From: Ardenticatenaceae bacterium | GTDB lineage: Bacteria > Chloroflexota > Anaerolineae > Promineifilales > Promineifilaceae | Assembly: GCA_020634455.1 (NCBI GenBank) | Contig: JACKBQ010000001.1 | Coordinates: 1,302,001 to 1,366,000 of the forward strand | Direction of reading: 5' to 3' | DNA length: 64,000 nt | In this document: positions 34,364 through 41,903 of the stretch, piece after piece | Numbering within the stretch: the first letter of the stretch is position 1 | Layout: each line of letters opens with the position of its first letter | Notes under the pieces: generated by a model | Databases searched by the model: none | Seen by the model: only the letters and a program-made list of their open reading frames with translations | What the model was told of the DNA's origin: nothing | Made by a program: the position numbers and the translations under genes

Positions 34364-35806
34364 ATGCGCGAACTACTCATCATCCTGGGAATACCCATTG
34401 ACGATTTGGACATGGATTCCGCTTTGGTGCGGATTGACAACTTTATTACAAACGGCCGTAAAACCGGTAAGACCCACCAAATCGCCACCGTTAACGCCGA
34501 TTTTGTGGTGAAAGCCCGCGAAGACCCGGAATTGCGCCGCATTTTGCAAGAGTCAGACATGGCTACGGCAGACGGGATGCCGCTGGTGTGGGGGGCGCGT
34601 ATGTTGGGGATGCCGCTAAACGGCCGTGTTACCGGAGCCGATTTAGTACCTGCTCTAGCTGAACGAGCGGCCCAAGAAGGGTACTCCCTCTTCCTGCTGG
34701 GCGCGGCTCCCGGCGTCGCCGCCCACGCCGCCGAAATTTTAACCGCACGTCATCCCGGCCTGAAAATTGCTGGTGTGCTCTCCCCACCCAAAGCCTCGCT
34801 TCTGGAGATGGACCCCAGCATCGTAGACACCGTGCGTGCCGCCAAACCAGACGTTTTGCTGGTCGCCTTTGGCAATCCCAAACAAGAAAAATGGATTGCG
34901 ATGCACGCCCATAAGCTGCAAGTTCCCGTAGCTATCGGTGTTGGGGGTACGCTGGACTTTATTGCGGGCCAGACCAAACGCGCCCCGGCATGGATGCAGC
35001 GCACCGGCACAGAATGGATTTTCCGGCTAAGCCAGGAACCGAAGCGGCTGTTCCGCCGCTACGTCAGCGACATGCTCGGCTTCATCCCCTTCTTTGCCCG
35101 GCAGTGGTGGCTCATGCGCCAAGGCCAGCAGCCAGACCCGGTCGCCTTGCCCAAGTCGAACCTGATTTTGGTGCGTGAGGCAGCGATTTTGAACGTAAAC
35201 GGCCGTCTCGACCGCAGCAACGTCACCAGCTTCAACAACCACGTCACCGTCGCCCTCACCAACACCGACAAGATCATCGTGAATTTGGAGCAAGCCACGT
35301 TTGTTGACAGCACAGGACTGGGCGCATTGGTGAATTTACACAAACAGGCATTGGATAAAGGCAAAACGATGGCAGTTACGGCCGTTCCCCCCAACATTGC
35401 CAAAGCGATGAGCTTGCTCAAACTGGATCGCCTGCTGGCCATCTACCCCACCACCGACGATGTTCTCCGGCTGGCACCCTCGGTCACACAGCCGATCAGC
35501 GTCCAGGGCAAATGGCGCGTACTGCACACCCCAGTTCGTCTAGACGCCCTCACCACGCCAGAGCTGTACCTGGCGGCAAAAGCAGAGCTGCAAAACGCGC
35601 CTTACCTCGTACTGAACCTGACCAACACCATCTTTTTAGCCAGCGCGGGCATGGCCGCCATTGCCAAGCTATCTCGCGAAGCCGTGGCCATGAATGGTGA
35701 ACTGCGCCTGGCAGGCAGCCAGGGAGACGTCGCCCGCACCCTGGAACTGATGAATTTTGACAAGGTGCTGCCCGTTTTTACGGACATGGCCACCGCTACC
35801 ATTTAA
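34364..35806 (+). CDS. WecG/TagA/CpsF glycosyltransferase fused to two STAS domains
   Basis: A 480-residue fusion. Residues 1-245 are a full GT26 (WecG/TagA) enzyme: TVNADFVVKA (42-51), the conserved Asp in ATADGMPLVWG (67-77), AFGNPKQEKWI (168-178) and GVGGTLDFIAG (192-202). GT26 enzymes add the second sugar to undecaprenyl-diphospho-sugar. Residues 265-370 are a STAS domain with the phosphorylation motif VDSTGLG (Ser316). Residues 383-480 are a second STAS domain whose site reads LASAGM, keeping Ser427 but not the Asp. STAS domains bind HATPase anti-sigma-type kinases. The gene follows the phosphoglycosyl transferase, its natural pathway partner, and precedes free STAS and HATPase genes. 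Confidence 0.85.
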   Translation: MRELLIILGIPIDDLDMDSALVRIDNFITNGRKTGKTHQIATVNADFVVKAREDPELRRILQESDMATADGMPLVWGARMLGMPLNGRVTGADLVPALAERAAQEGYSLFLLGAAPGVAAHAAEILTARHPGLKIAGVLSPPKASLLEMDPSIVDTVRAAKPDVLLVAFGNPKQEKWIAMHAHKLQVPVAIGVGGTLDFIAGQTKRAPAWMQRTGTEWIFRLSQEPKRLFRRYVSDMLGFIPFFARQWWLMRQGQQPDPVALPKSNLILVREAAILNVNGRLDRSNVTSFNNHVTVALTNTDKIIVNLEQATFVDSTGLGALVNLHKQALDKGKTMAVTAVPPNIAKAMSLLKLDRLLAIYPTTDDVLRLAPSVTQPISVQGKWRVLHTPVRLDALTTPELYLAAKAELQNAPYLVLNLTNTIFLASAGMAAIAKLSREAVAMNGELRLAGSQGDVARTLELMNFDKVLPVFTDMATATI

Positions 35807-35814
35807 ACGCAACC

Positions 35815-35872
35815 AACCTCCCGAAGGTTTTCGCCGGGAGATGATAAATACCTGAAACCTCCGGGAGGTTTT
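35815..35872 (+). promoter_or_regulatory. Paired CCTCC-GGAGG palindromes supplying the ribosome-binding site
   Basis: AACCTCCCGAAGGTTTT (35815-35831) and AAACCTCCGGGAGGTTT (35856-35872) lie before the ATG at 35875. GGAGG at 35864-35868, six bases before the ATG, is the Shine-Dalgarno sequence and is also the right arm of the second palindrome, so pairing would hide it. Confidence 0.65.
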
Positions 35873-35874
35873 TA

Positions 35875-37434
35875 ATGAAAGGCTTGCTCATTTCAACAAC
35901 CGATGGCTCTCATTTGGAGCCATTGACCAACAAACAACCGCAAACCATGCTGCCCATTGCCAACCAGCCCGTGATGGCGCTGGCCATCAGCGTGTTGGCC
36001 CGGCATGGCGTGAAGCAACTTACGGCCGTTCTCCACGACCGTCCTAGCAGCGTAGCCGCCTACTTTGGCGATGGGGCGCGCTGGGGTGTGGCGCTGAACC
36101 ACGAGACACCCGCGCCGCACTTCGGCACTGTAGGCATTTTGCAGGCCCAGGCCGATTGGCTGGATGAGACCTTTGTGATTTTGCCGGCCGACGTGATTAT
36201 TGATCTGGATTTAACGGCCGTTCTCACCCACCACCAAAGCCACAGCGCCCCGGTCACGGCCGTGCTTCAGGCTGATGGACAAACCCCCACCGGCTGTTTT
36301 GTATGCGATACGGCCGTACTCGCCCACCTGCCCAACGACCCCACTGCCGACCTCTGGGACAGCCTGCAAGCCCAAAACATGCCCTTGCAAACCATCCAGC
36401 TGACTGGTATCTACAATCCACTCAGCAGCTTTTCTGATTACCACGCCGCCAACATCGGCTACCTTCACAGCTACCAGCCAGACGGTTCCCAACCCAGCTT
36501 CCAGCATCCCATCTACGACGGCCAGCAGTACGCTCCCGGCGTCTGGGTCGGGCGCAATCCCATCATTCACCCCAGCGTCAAAATTGTGCCGCCGCTCTAC
36601 ATTGGCGATGGCTGCCGCATTGGCCGCGATGTGGAGCTAGGCCCCGGCGTGGTCATTGGCGACAACGTCATCATTGACGACGAAGCCACCGTGCAAGAGA
36701 GCGTCATCCTGGCCAACACCTACGTCGGCCAGCTGGTGAACATTCACCAGCGCATTGTCAGCCAAAACAAACTGGTAGATGCCAACACCAACAAGGCCAT
36801 CGAGCTGGTAGACCGCTTCCTGCTCACGGAAAACAGCCCGGCCGCGGCCAGCGATATTATTCGGCGCAACCTGGATGCCCTGGCGGCCGCGCTGCTCATT
36901 GTGCTGCTGCTGCCATTGTGGCTATTGCTGGGCTTGGGGACGTTTTTGATAAACGGCCGTCTCCTCAGCCGCACCCAGGTTACTGGCACCCGCCCCTGGT
37001 CGGCCAACAAAGCCGCCGGGCAGCACGAATTTAACATGCCCATTTTTGCCGCCTACAACCGCCAGGGGCAGCTCACGGGCTGGGGGCGCTGGCTGCTGCG
37101 ATGGGAGCTGCATCGGCTACCTTCCCTATTTTCTGTGTTTGTCGGCAATATGGCCATTGTGGGGGTCATGCCCCTGGCCAGCGAAGAAGCCGCCAACGTG
37201 CAAGAAGCGTGGCAAACCCGCCGCTACGAAAGTCCAATGGGCTTCACCGGCCTTTGGTTTGTGCAGTGCGCCGCCGACGCTTCGCTGGACGAAATTTTGA
37301 TTACCGACGCCTTTTACGTCTCTACCCGCACCTGGCGGGAAGATTGGCGATTGCTGCGGCAAACACCCGCCGCCTGGTGGCGACGCGCCACAATCAAGGC
37401 AAACCTGTCGGCTGTGAAGCGGGCAGCAATTTAA
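35875..37434 (+). CDS. Degenerate nucleotidyltransferase / beta-helix / phosphoglycosyl-transferase-like fusion
   Basis: A 519-residue three-part protein. Residues 1-200 resemble sugar-phosphate nucleotidyltransferases, but the GGxGTR...PK signature is reduced to STTDGSHLEPLTNKQPQTML (7-26), losing the glycines, Arg and Lys. Residues 225-300 are a left-handed beta-helix (YIGDGCRIG, VVIGDNVIIDDEA). A membrane helix (about 336-357) starts a phosphoglycosyl-transferase-like domain, in which the catalytic Asp-Glu is replaced by His413-Arg414 (WELHRLPSLFSVFVGNMAIVG) although GFTGLW is kept. Both enzyme parts look inactive, suggesting a scaffold or sensor of nucleotide sugar. It lies between two STAS-containing genes. 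Confidence 0.7.
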   Translation: MKGLLISTTDGSHLEPLTNKQPQTMLPIANQPVMALAISVLARHGVKQLTAVLHDRPSSVAAYFGDGARWGVALNHETPAPHFGTVGILQAQADWLDETFVILPADVIIDLDLTAVLTHHQSHSAPVTAVLQADGQTPTGCFVCDTAVLAHLPNDPTADLWDSLQAQNMPLQTIQLTGIYNPLSSFSDYHAANIGYLHSYQPDGSQPSFQHPIYDGQQYAPGVWVGRNPIIHPSVKIVPPLYIGDGCRIGRDVELGPGVVIGDNVIIDDEATVQESVILANTYVGQLVNIHQRIVSQNKLVDANTNKAIELVDRFLLTENSPAAASDIIRRNLDALAAALLIVLLLPLWLLLGLGTFLINGRLLSRTQVTGTRPWSANKAAGQHEFNMPIFAAYNRQGQLTGWGRWLLRWELHRLPSLFSVFVGNMAIVGVMPLASEEAANVQEAWQTRRYESPMGFTGLWFVQCAADASLDEILITDAFYVSTRTWREDWRLLRQTPAAWWRRATIKANLSAVKRAAI

Positions 37435-37443
37435 CGGAAACCA

Positions 37444-37499
37444 ACCCCCCCGGGAGGTTTCAGGCACCATCAAGGCCATTTATCAAACCTCCCGGAGGA
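37444..37499 (+). promoter_or_regulatory. Paired CCTCC-GGAGG palindromes before the STAS gene
   Basis: CCCCCCGGGAGGTTT (37445-37460) and AAACCTCCCGGAGGA (37485-37499) form the same two-palindrome block. Here the STAS gene also has its own SD, GGAG at 37511-37514 seven bases before the ATG at 37522, so the palindromes need not serve translation directly. Confidence 0.55.
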
Positions 37500-37521
37500 T
37501 TATTTTCAGAGGAGAATCATC

Positions 37522-37881
37522 ATGTTGCAAATTCAGACCAAATCTGTGGAAAACGTTATCATTTTTGCATTGAACGGCCGTTTCGACACCTACACCGTCA
37601 ATGACCTGCGCCAAAAGCTGGAGTCAGCCGCCAGTGTGCCCCCGGCCCAAATCCTGGTTGATTTAACCGAGGTGAACTTTGTAGATTCCACGGCGCTGGC
37701 TGCGCTGGTGCAGGGCATGAAGCACAGCCGTCAGCAGGGCGGCGACCTGCGCTTGTGCGGGCTGGGGCAATCTGTACGCATCATTTTTGAGCTTACCCGG
37801 CTAGATCGCGCTTTTGAAATTTACGTCAAACCGGATGAAGCTATTGCTGCTTTTGCCCAGCTACAGGAAGTTCAATCATGA
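37522..37881 (+). CDS. STAS-domain protein (anti-sigma factor antagonist-like)
   Basis: A 119-residue single-domain STAS protein of the SpoIIAA/RsbV type. FALNGRFDTYTVNDLRQKLE (15-34) is the conserved first strand-helix, ILVDLTEVNFVDSTALAALV carries the phosphorylatable Ser56 after Asp55, and LRLCGLGQSVRIIFELTRLD forms the last strand-helix. Such proteins bind an HATPase kinase when unphosphorylated. It overlaps the PHP-STAS gene by four bases (ATGA) and the HATPase gene follows, forming a partner-switch unit. No sigma factor gene is nearby. Confidence 0.9.
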   Translation: MLQIQTKSVENVIIFALNGRFDTYTVNDLRQKLESAASVPPAQILVDLTEVNFVDSTALAALVQGMKHSRQQGGDLRLCGLGQSVRIIFELTRLDRAFEIYVKPDEAIAAFAQLQEVQS

Positions 37882-38984
37882 CCCGCTTCAGTAAAGCAGA
37901 CATCCACATTCACACCACCTTCAGCGATGGCCTGAACGAGCCAGAGGCCGTGGTCAATTACGTCCTGACACAAACCGACCTCAGCGTCATCGCCATCACC
38001 GACCACAACACCATCGCCGGGGCGGAAGTGGCCTACGACTATTGGCACAAGCATCGGCATGATTTTCGCGAGCTTGAAGTGATCAAGGGCGTCGAAGTGA
38101 GTTCCGCCGAAGGGCACATTTTGGGCCTGTTTTTGGAAGAAGACATTCCCATGAACCTGAGCGCCGCCGACACGGTAGACGCCATTCACGAACAGGGCGG
38201 GCTGGCCATTGCCGCCCATCCCTTCACTCATCTGCTGCCGTTTACCGATTTTCACGGCGTGGGGCGGCGCATCGCCCATTTGCCGCTGGATGGTGTGGAA
38301 GCGCGCAGCTCTGTCCCGACTGAACTGTATGCGAACTGGATGACACTGCTTTATAATCGGCGGCACGCGCAGCACGCCACGCTGGGCAGCAGCGACGCGC
38401 ACTATCTGACGATGGTCGGCAAAACGTACACGCTGTTTCCGGGCAAAACGGCCGTTGATTTTCGGCAGGCGGTGGAAGCCAAAACGGTGCGCGACGGTGG
38501 GCGCGTGAACGGGCCAATCGCCGTGTGGCAGGTGGTGCTGCATTTGCTACGTCAGCGGCAGTTGCCCATCTTTTTGCCCAACGACAAGCAATTTCGCCAC
38601 GCCACGGCCGATTTAATTGTGGACACGGAGATGCTAAATGGATTAACGGCCGTTCTCAAACTAAACGGCCGTCTCACCCGCAACACGGCCGATTTGCTTA
38701 AAAAAGAAGGGCTGCGTTTGCTACGAGGCAATTACAATCAGTTGGTGCTCAATTTTGCCGAAACCAGTTTTGTAGACAGCGCGGGTTTGGGCGTGCTGGT
38801 CGCCTTACAAAAGCGGCTCAGCGAGCAAGGTGGCCGGCTGGCAGTGTGCAATTTGGCAACGGCCGTTGCCAAAACAATCCAGCTGGTGCGCCTGGACCAC
38901 GTTCTCAAAATTTTCGCCAGCGAAGCGGACGCGTTGACCCAGCTAAGCCAAAACCCTGCCAACCTGACCTGGCAACCAGTTTAA
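37878..38984 (+). CDS. PHP-domain phosphoesterase fused to a STAS domain
   Basis: A 368-residue fusion. Residues 1-225 are a PHP domain with a full metal-binding set: His10/His12 in DIHIHTTFSDG, Asp42/His43 in AITDHNT, Glu73 in KGVEVSS, His114 in AAHPF and Asp173/His175 in GSSDAH. Residues 245-360 are a STAS domain with FVDSAGLG (Ser301). PHP domains hydrolyse phosphoesters, including nucleotides and, in the CpsB/YwqE group, phosphotyrosine. Because it is coupled to a STAS gene and followed by an HATPase gene, and because no PP2C phosphatase is present in the window, it may dephosphorylate STAS partners; this is inference. Confidence 0.85.
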   Translation: MTRFSKADIHIHTTFSDGLNEPEAVVNYVLTQTDLSVIAITDHNTIAGAEVAYDYWHKHRHDFRELEVIKGVEVSSAEGHILGLFLEEDIPMNLSAADTVDAIHEQGGLAIAAHPFTHLLPFTDFHGVGRRIAHLPLDGVEARSSVPTELYANWMTLLYNRRHAQHATLGSSDAHYLTMVGKTYTLFPGKTAVDFRQAVEAKTVRDGGRVNGPIAVWQVVLHLLRQRQLPIFLPNDKQFRHATADLIVDTEMLNGLTAVLKLNGRLTRNTADLLKKEGLRLLRGNYNQLVLNFAETSFVDSAGLGVLVALQKRLSEQGGRLAVCNLATAVAKTIQLVRLDHVLKIFASEADALTQLSQNPANLTWQPV

Positions 38985-38996
38985 GTGAGGAATTGG

Positions 38997-39470
38997 ATGG
39001 GACGCTCTGAAGAGATCACCCTGTCATTACCAGCCAATGTAAAGTACGCGCCTGTGCTGGGTGCTACTTTGACAGCCATGCTTGCAGAAGAAACGGCCGA
39101 ATCGTACAACATTCAGCTGGCCGTGCATGAACTGTTTACCAACATCGCCGAGCACGGCTACGGCAATAGCCTGACGGGGCTGGTTAATTGCCGGTTTGTG
39201 CTTCAGGTTGAGGAGCGCTGCTTTACGGCCGTTCTGCAAGACACCGCCCCAGCTTTTTCACCAGAAATGATTGGGTGGGAGCAGATTGAGACGTATTGGG
39301 AAACGGCCGTTTCCCCCCAAGGCACGCGCCACACCCTGAAATCCGCCCCAGAACCCGACCTGCTGCAAGATCGCGGGCGCGGTTTTTTCCTCATCAGCCA
39401 GCTCACCGACAGCCTCATTTGCCACATTACCGATGAAGGAAATACGTGGACACTCAGCAAAACTTTGTAA
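38997..39470 (+). CDS. HATPase anti-sigma-type serine kinase (RsbW/SpoIIAB-like)
   Basis: The ATG at 38997 has GAGG seven bases upstream; a GTG at 38985 is a poorer choice. The 157-residue GHKL ATPase has the N box in HELFTNIAEHGYG (Glu45, Asn49), the G1-like QDTAPAFSP (Asp82) and the G2 box DRGRGFFLI (125-133). In this family it phosphorylates the serine of a STAS protein and, when free, binds a target such as a sigma factor. It starts 12 bases after the PHP-STAS gene and ends the cluster, ten bases from the convergent carboxylase gene. Confidence 0.85.
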   Translation: MGRSEEITLSLPANVKYAPVLGATLTAMLAEETAESYNIQLAVHELFTNIAEHGYGNSLTGLVNCRFVLQVEERCFTAVLQDTAPAFSPEMIGWEQIETYWETAVSPQGTRHTLKSAPEPDLLQDRGRGFFLISQLTDSLICHITDEGNTWTLSKTL

Positions 39471-39480
39471 CCACCACCTA

Positions 39481-41094
39481 CTACATCCGAAAAACACCGT
39501 AATGCGGCTGGCCCGGCGTCACAAAATCCACATTGTGCGCCACGGAAAGCCCCACACTTAATGCTCGTCGCGTATCTCGCGGGTCCAAAATGCCATCGTC
39601 CCACAGCCGCGCCGTCGCGTAGTACGGATCAGATTCCTGTTCAAACTTCTGCCGCGTCATCATCTGCATCGCTTCGATGGTCGTCTTGTCTGGCTCGATG
39701 CCGCGCCGCCGGGCGGCACTTTCTTGCACAATGCCCAGCACTCCCGCCGCCTGCTCACCGCCCATCACGGCCACCCGGCTGTTGGGCCAGCTCCACAAAA
39801 AGCGCGGGTCGTAGGAACGGCCGCACATCGCATAATTCCCCGCCCCGTATGAGCCACCCACAATCACCGAAAACTGCGGCACGCTGCTCGTCGCCACCGC
39901 GTTAATCATCTGGCTGCCGTGCTTGATGATGCCGCCCCGCTCGTACTGCGTGCCCACCATGAAGCCGGTGATGTTTTGCAGATAGATCAGTGGCGTGCGG
40001 CTCTGGTTGCACAGCTGGATAAACTGCGCCGCCTTGTTGGCACATTCAGAAAAGAGGATGCCATTGTTACCCAAAATCCCCACCGGCCAGCCGTTGAGCA
40101 CCGCGTGACCCGTCACCAACGTTGGGCCGTACTCCGGCTTGAACTCGAAAAACTCGGAGCCATCCACCAGCCGGGCAATCACCTCACGGATGTCAAACGG
40201 CACCCGCGGATCGGCCGGAATCACGCCCAGCAGTTCGTCCGGATCGTAGGCTGGGTCACGCGGCGACTGCCGGCGGCTGAGGCAGGCGGGTGGTTTTTGC
40301 TGATGGAGCTGGCTGGCAATAAAACGGCCGATTCTCACTGCATCCACATCATCTTCCGCCAAATAATCGCTCAACCCCGACACCTGCGCGTGCATTTCCG
40401 CCCCGCCCAGCGTCTCGTCATCCACCTCCTCACCGATGGCCATTTTGACCAGCGGCGGGCCGCCCAGGTAGGCAGTGGCCTTGCCCCGCACAAAGACAGT
40501 GTAGTCGCTCATCCCCGGCACGTACGCCCCGCCCGCCGTAGACGAGCCAAACACCAGCGCCACCTGCGGAATCCCGGCCGCAGACAATCGCGCCTGGTTA
40601 GCAAAGGTGCGCCCGCCCAAATTGAAAATCTCGTCCTGGTACAGCAAATTCGCCCCGGCCGACTCCACACAGGTGATGCAAGGTAAGCGATTTTCCGCCG
40701 CGATGGTTTGCGCCCGCAGCGTCTTTTGCAGCGACATCGGATACACCGCCCCGCCCTTGGCCGTGGCGTCATTCACCGAAACCAGGCATTCCACGCCACC
40801 GACCACGCCAATACCCACAATTTGCAGGGCGGCAGGCGCTTCGTCGTTGTACATGCCCCACGCCGCTAAGGGGGATAGTTCCAGAAATGGTGTACCGGGG
40901 TCCAACAGCAGCTCCAGCCGCTCGCGGGGCAACAGCTTGCCTTCCTGGCGGAATTTTCGCATACCGCGTTCACCGCCGCCCAAGCGCACCTGGGTCTGCC
41001 GCGCTTCCAGCGTCTGCACCAATTCCAGCATCGCGGCGCGATTCGTTTTGTATTCCTCACTGCGGGTGTTGAGAGATGATTTGAGTTTATCCAT
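39481..41094 (-). CDS. Acyl-CoA carboxylase carboxyltransferase (beta) subunit
   Basis: A 537-residue biotin-dependent carboxyltransferase of the methylcrotonyl/geranyl-CoA type. ESAGANLLYQDEIFNLGGRTFANQ shows the N-domain oxyanion region; FGSSTAGGAYVPGMSDYTVFVRG and FLGGPPLV-like YLGGPPLVKMAIGEEVDDE follow; the C-domain has NITGFMVGTQYERGGIIKHGSQM and VGGSYGAGNYAMCGRSYDPRFLWSWPNS. It moves CO2 from carboxybiotin to an acyl-CoA in the cytoplasm. No biotin carboxylase is adjacent; one begins at the right edge of the window. Substrate may be methylcrotonyl-CoA or a related enoyl-CoA. Confidence 0.9.
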   Translation of the reverse strand: MDKLKSSLNTRSEEYKTNRAAMLELVQTLEARQTQVRLGGGERGMRKFRQEGKLLPRERLELLLDPGTPFLELSPLAAWGMYNDEAPAALQIVGIGVVGGVECLVSVNDATAKGGAVYPMSLQKTLRAQTIAAENRLPCITCVESAGANLLYQDEIFNLGGRTFANQARLSAAGIPQVALVFGSSTAGGAYVPGMSDYTVFVRGKATAYLGGPPLVKMAIGEEVDDETLGGAEMHAQVSGLSDYLAEDDVDAVRIGRFIASQLHQQKPPACLSRRQSPRDPAYDPDELLGVIPADPRVPFDIREVIARLVDGSEFFEFKPEYGPTLVTGHAVLNGWPVGILGNNGILFSECANKAAQFIQLCNQSRTPLIYLQNITGFMVGTQYERGGIIKHGSQMINAVATSSVPQFSVIVGGSYGAGNYAMCGRSYDPRFLWSWPNSRVAVMGGEQAAGVLGIVQESAARRRGIEPDKTTIEAMQMMTRQKFEQESDPYYATARLWDDGILDPRDTRRALSVGLSVAHNVDFVTPGQPHYGVFRM

Positions 41095-41097
41095 AAT

Positions 41098-41180
41098 TTT
41101 TAGCCACAGATTTCGCAGATTACGCAGATTTTTTCTCTCTGTGCGACTCTGCGCTCCTCTGTGCAGCTCTGTGTTCCTGC
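41098..41180. repeat. Mixed repeats, CGCAGATT and CTCTGTG families
   Basis: GCCACAGATTTCGCAGATTAC is joined to CTCTCTGTGCGACTCTGCGC and CTCTGTGCAGCTCTGTG. Two repeat families abut here, between the carboxyltransferase gene and a small gene. Confidence 0.65.
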
Positions 41181-41183
41181 TTT

Positions 41184-41381
41184 TTACGCGCTACTTTCTG
41201 AAAATAACTTCAAACATTGGGGGCAAAGGTTTTCCTGGCCGATGGTGTTCAGGCGGGAATGGGCGCGGCGGTCGGTGATCTTTTTCCCGCACCAGGCCAC
41301 ATACGATTCGCGGCTGTGCTCCACGATGTGCCAGGTGTCGGCGCTCAGCAAAACGACGGGGTTGTTGGGGTCTTGGGTCAT
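41184..41381 (-). CDS. Small Cys/His protein, possible zinc ribbon
   Basis: A 65-residue protein whose C-terminal half has Cys in YVAWCGKK and CPQC in ENLCPQCLKLF, with His residues (WHIVEH, RAHS) nearby. The spacing could hold a zinc ion. No SD is obvious upstream of its ATG. It lies on the strand of the surrounding operon. Function is unknown; expression is not certain. Confidence 0.5.
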   Translation of the reverse strand: MTQDPNNPVVLLSADTWHIVEHSRESYVAWCGKKITDRRAHSRLNTIGQENLCPQCLKLFSESSA

Positions 41382-41423
41382 GATTTATCGAAGACCTGGG
41401 GATGAATCCCCAGGCTAGAGCAA

Positions 41424-41903
41424 TTACCGATTACCGTTAACAAGGCGCAAACTTAGTCCGCCTGACAAATCCAGGCCCATGACATGCTGCTGGTGCTTCG
41501 CGTGGTCATCTTTAGCGAAATGCTCTGGCTGGGGGAACGGCGCAAAACGGCCAAGTAGCACGGCGTCAACCAGGTAGGACACCAACGCCACGTCGTACTC
41601 GTCGGACAAGGAGCGGTATTGGCGGGGGTCTTGGTTCACCAGCAGGAAGTCGGCAACGTAGCCATCATCGTTGGGCGCGATTTGCAGTTGGAAGATGCAG
41701 CTCCCGCTGGCGCTGCGATGGAAGTAGAGCCATTCGCCCTCCAGGTAGATGAACCATTTGTCGGCCGGGGATTGTGGCACCAGCCCCTGGCTGATGGTGA
41801 CAAACTCTTCGCGGCTGTATTGCCCATCCAGCAGCAGCTCTTTACGAGCGTCGGGCATTGGTTTGTTGGGCCAGGAAACGGCCGTTGCGCGTTGTTTACT
41901 CAA
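41424..41903 (-). CDS. Conserved hypothetical protein
   Basis: A 159-residue soluble protein not assigned to a family with confidence. DKWFIYLEGEWLYFHRSASG (about 48-67) is a striking aromatic motif with the look of a conserved core, and ADFLLVNQDPRQYR follows. The gene overlaps the end of the beta-keto acid cleavage gene by four bases, so it is co-translated with it. Nothing suggests transport or membrane location. Role unknown. Confidence 0.6.
   Translation of the reverse strand: MSKQRATAVSWPNKPMPDARKELLLDGQYSREEFVTISQGLVPQSPADKWFIYLEGEWLYFHRSASGSCIFQLQIAPNDDGYVADFLLVNQDPRQYRSLSDEYDVALVSYLVDAVLLGRFAPFPQPEHFAKDDHAKHQQHVMGLDLSGGLSLRLVNGNR

Noticed and set aside
37522..39470. A general-stress sigma-factor operon
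   Set aside because: STAS and HATPase genes are present but no sigma factor or RsbU/RsbT gene is nearby, and STAS domains are fused to glycan and PHP enzymes instead.
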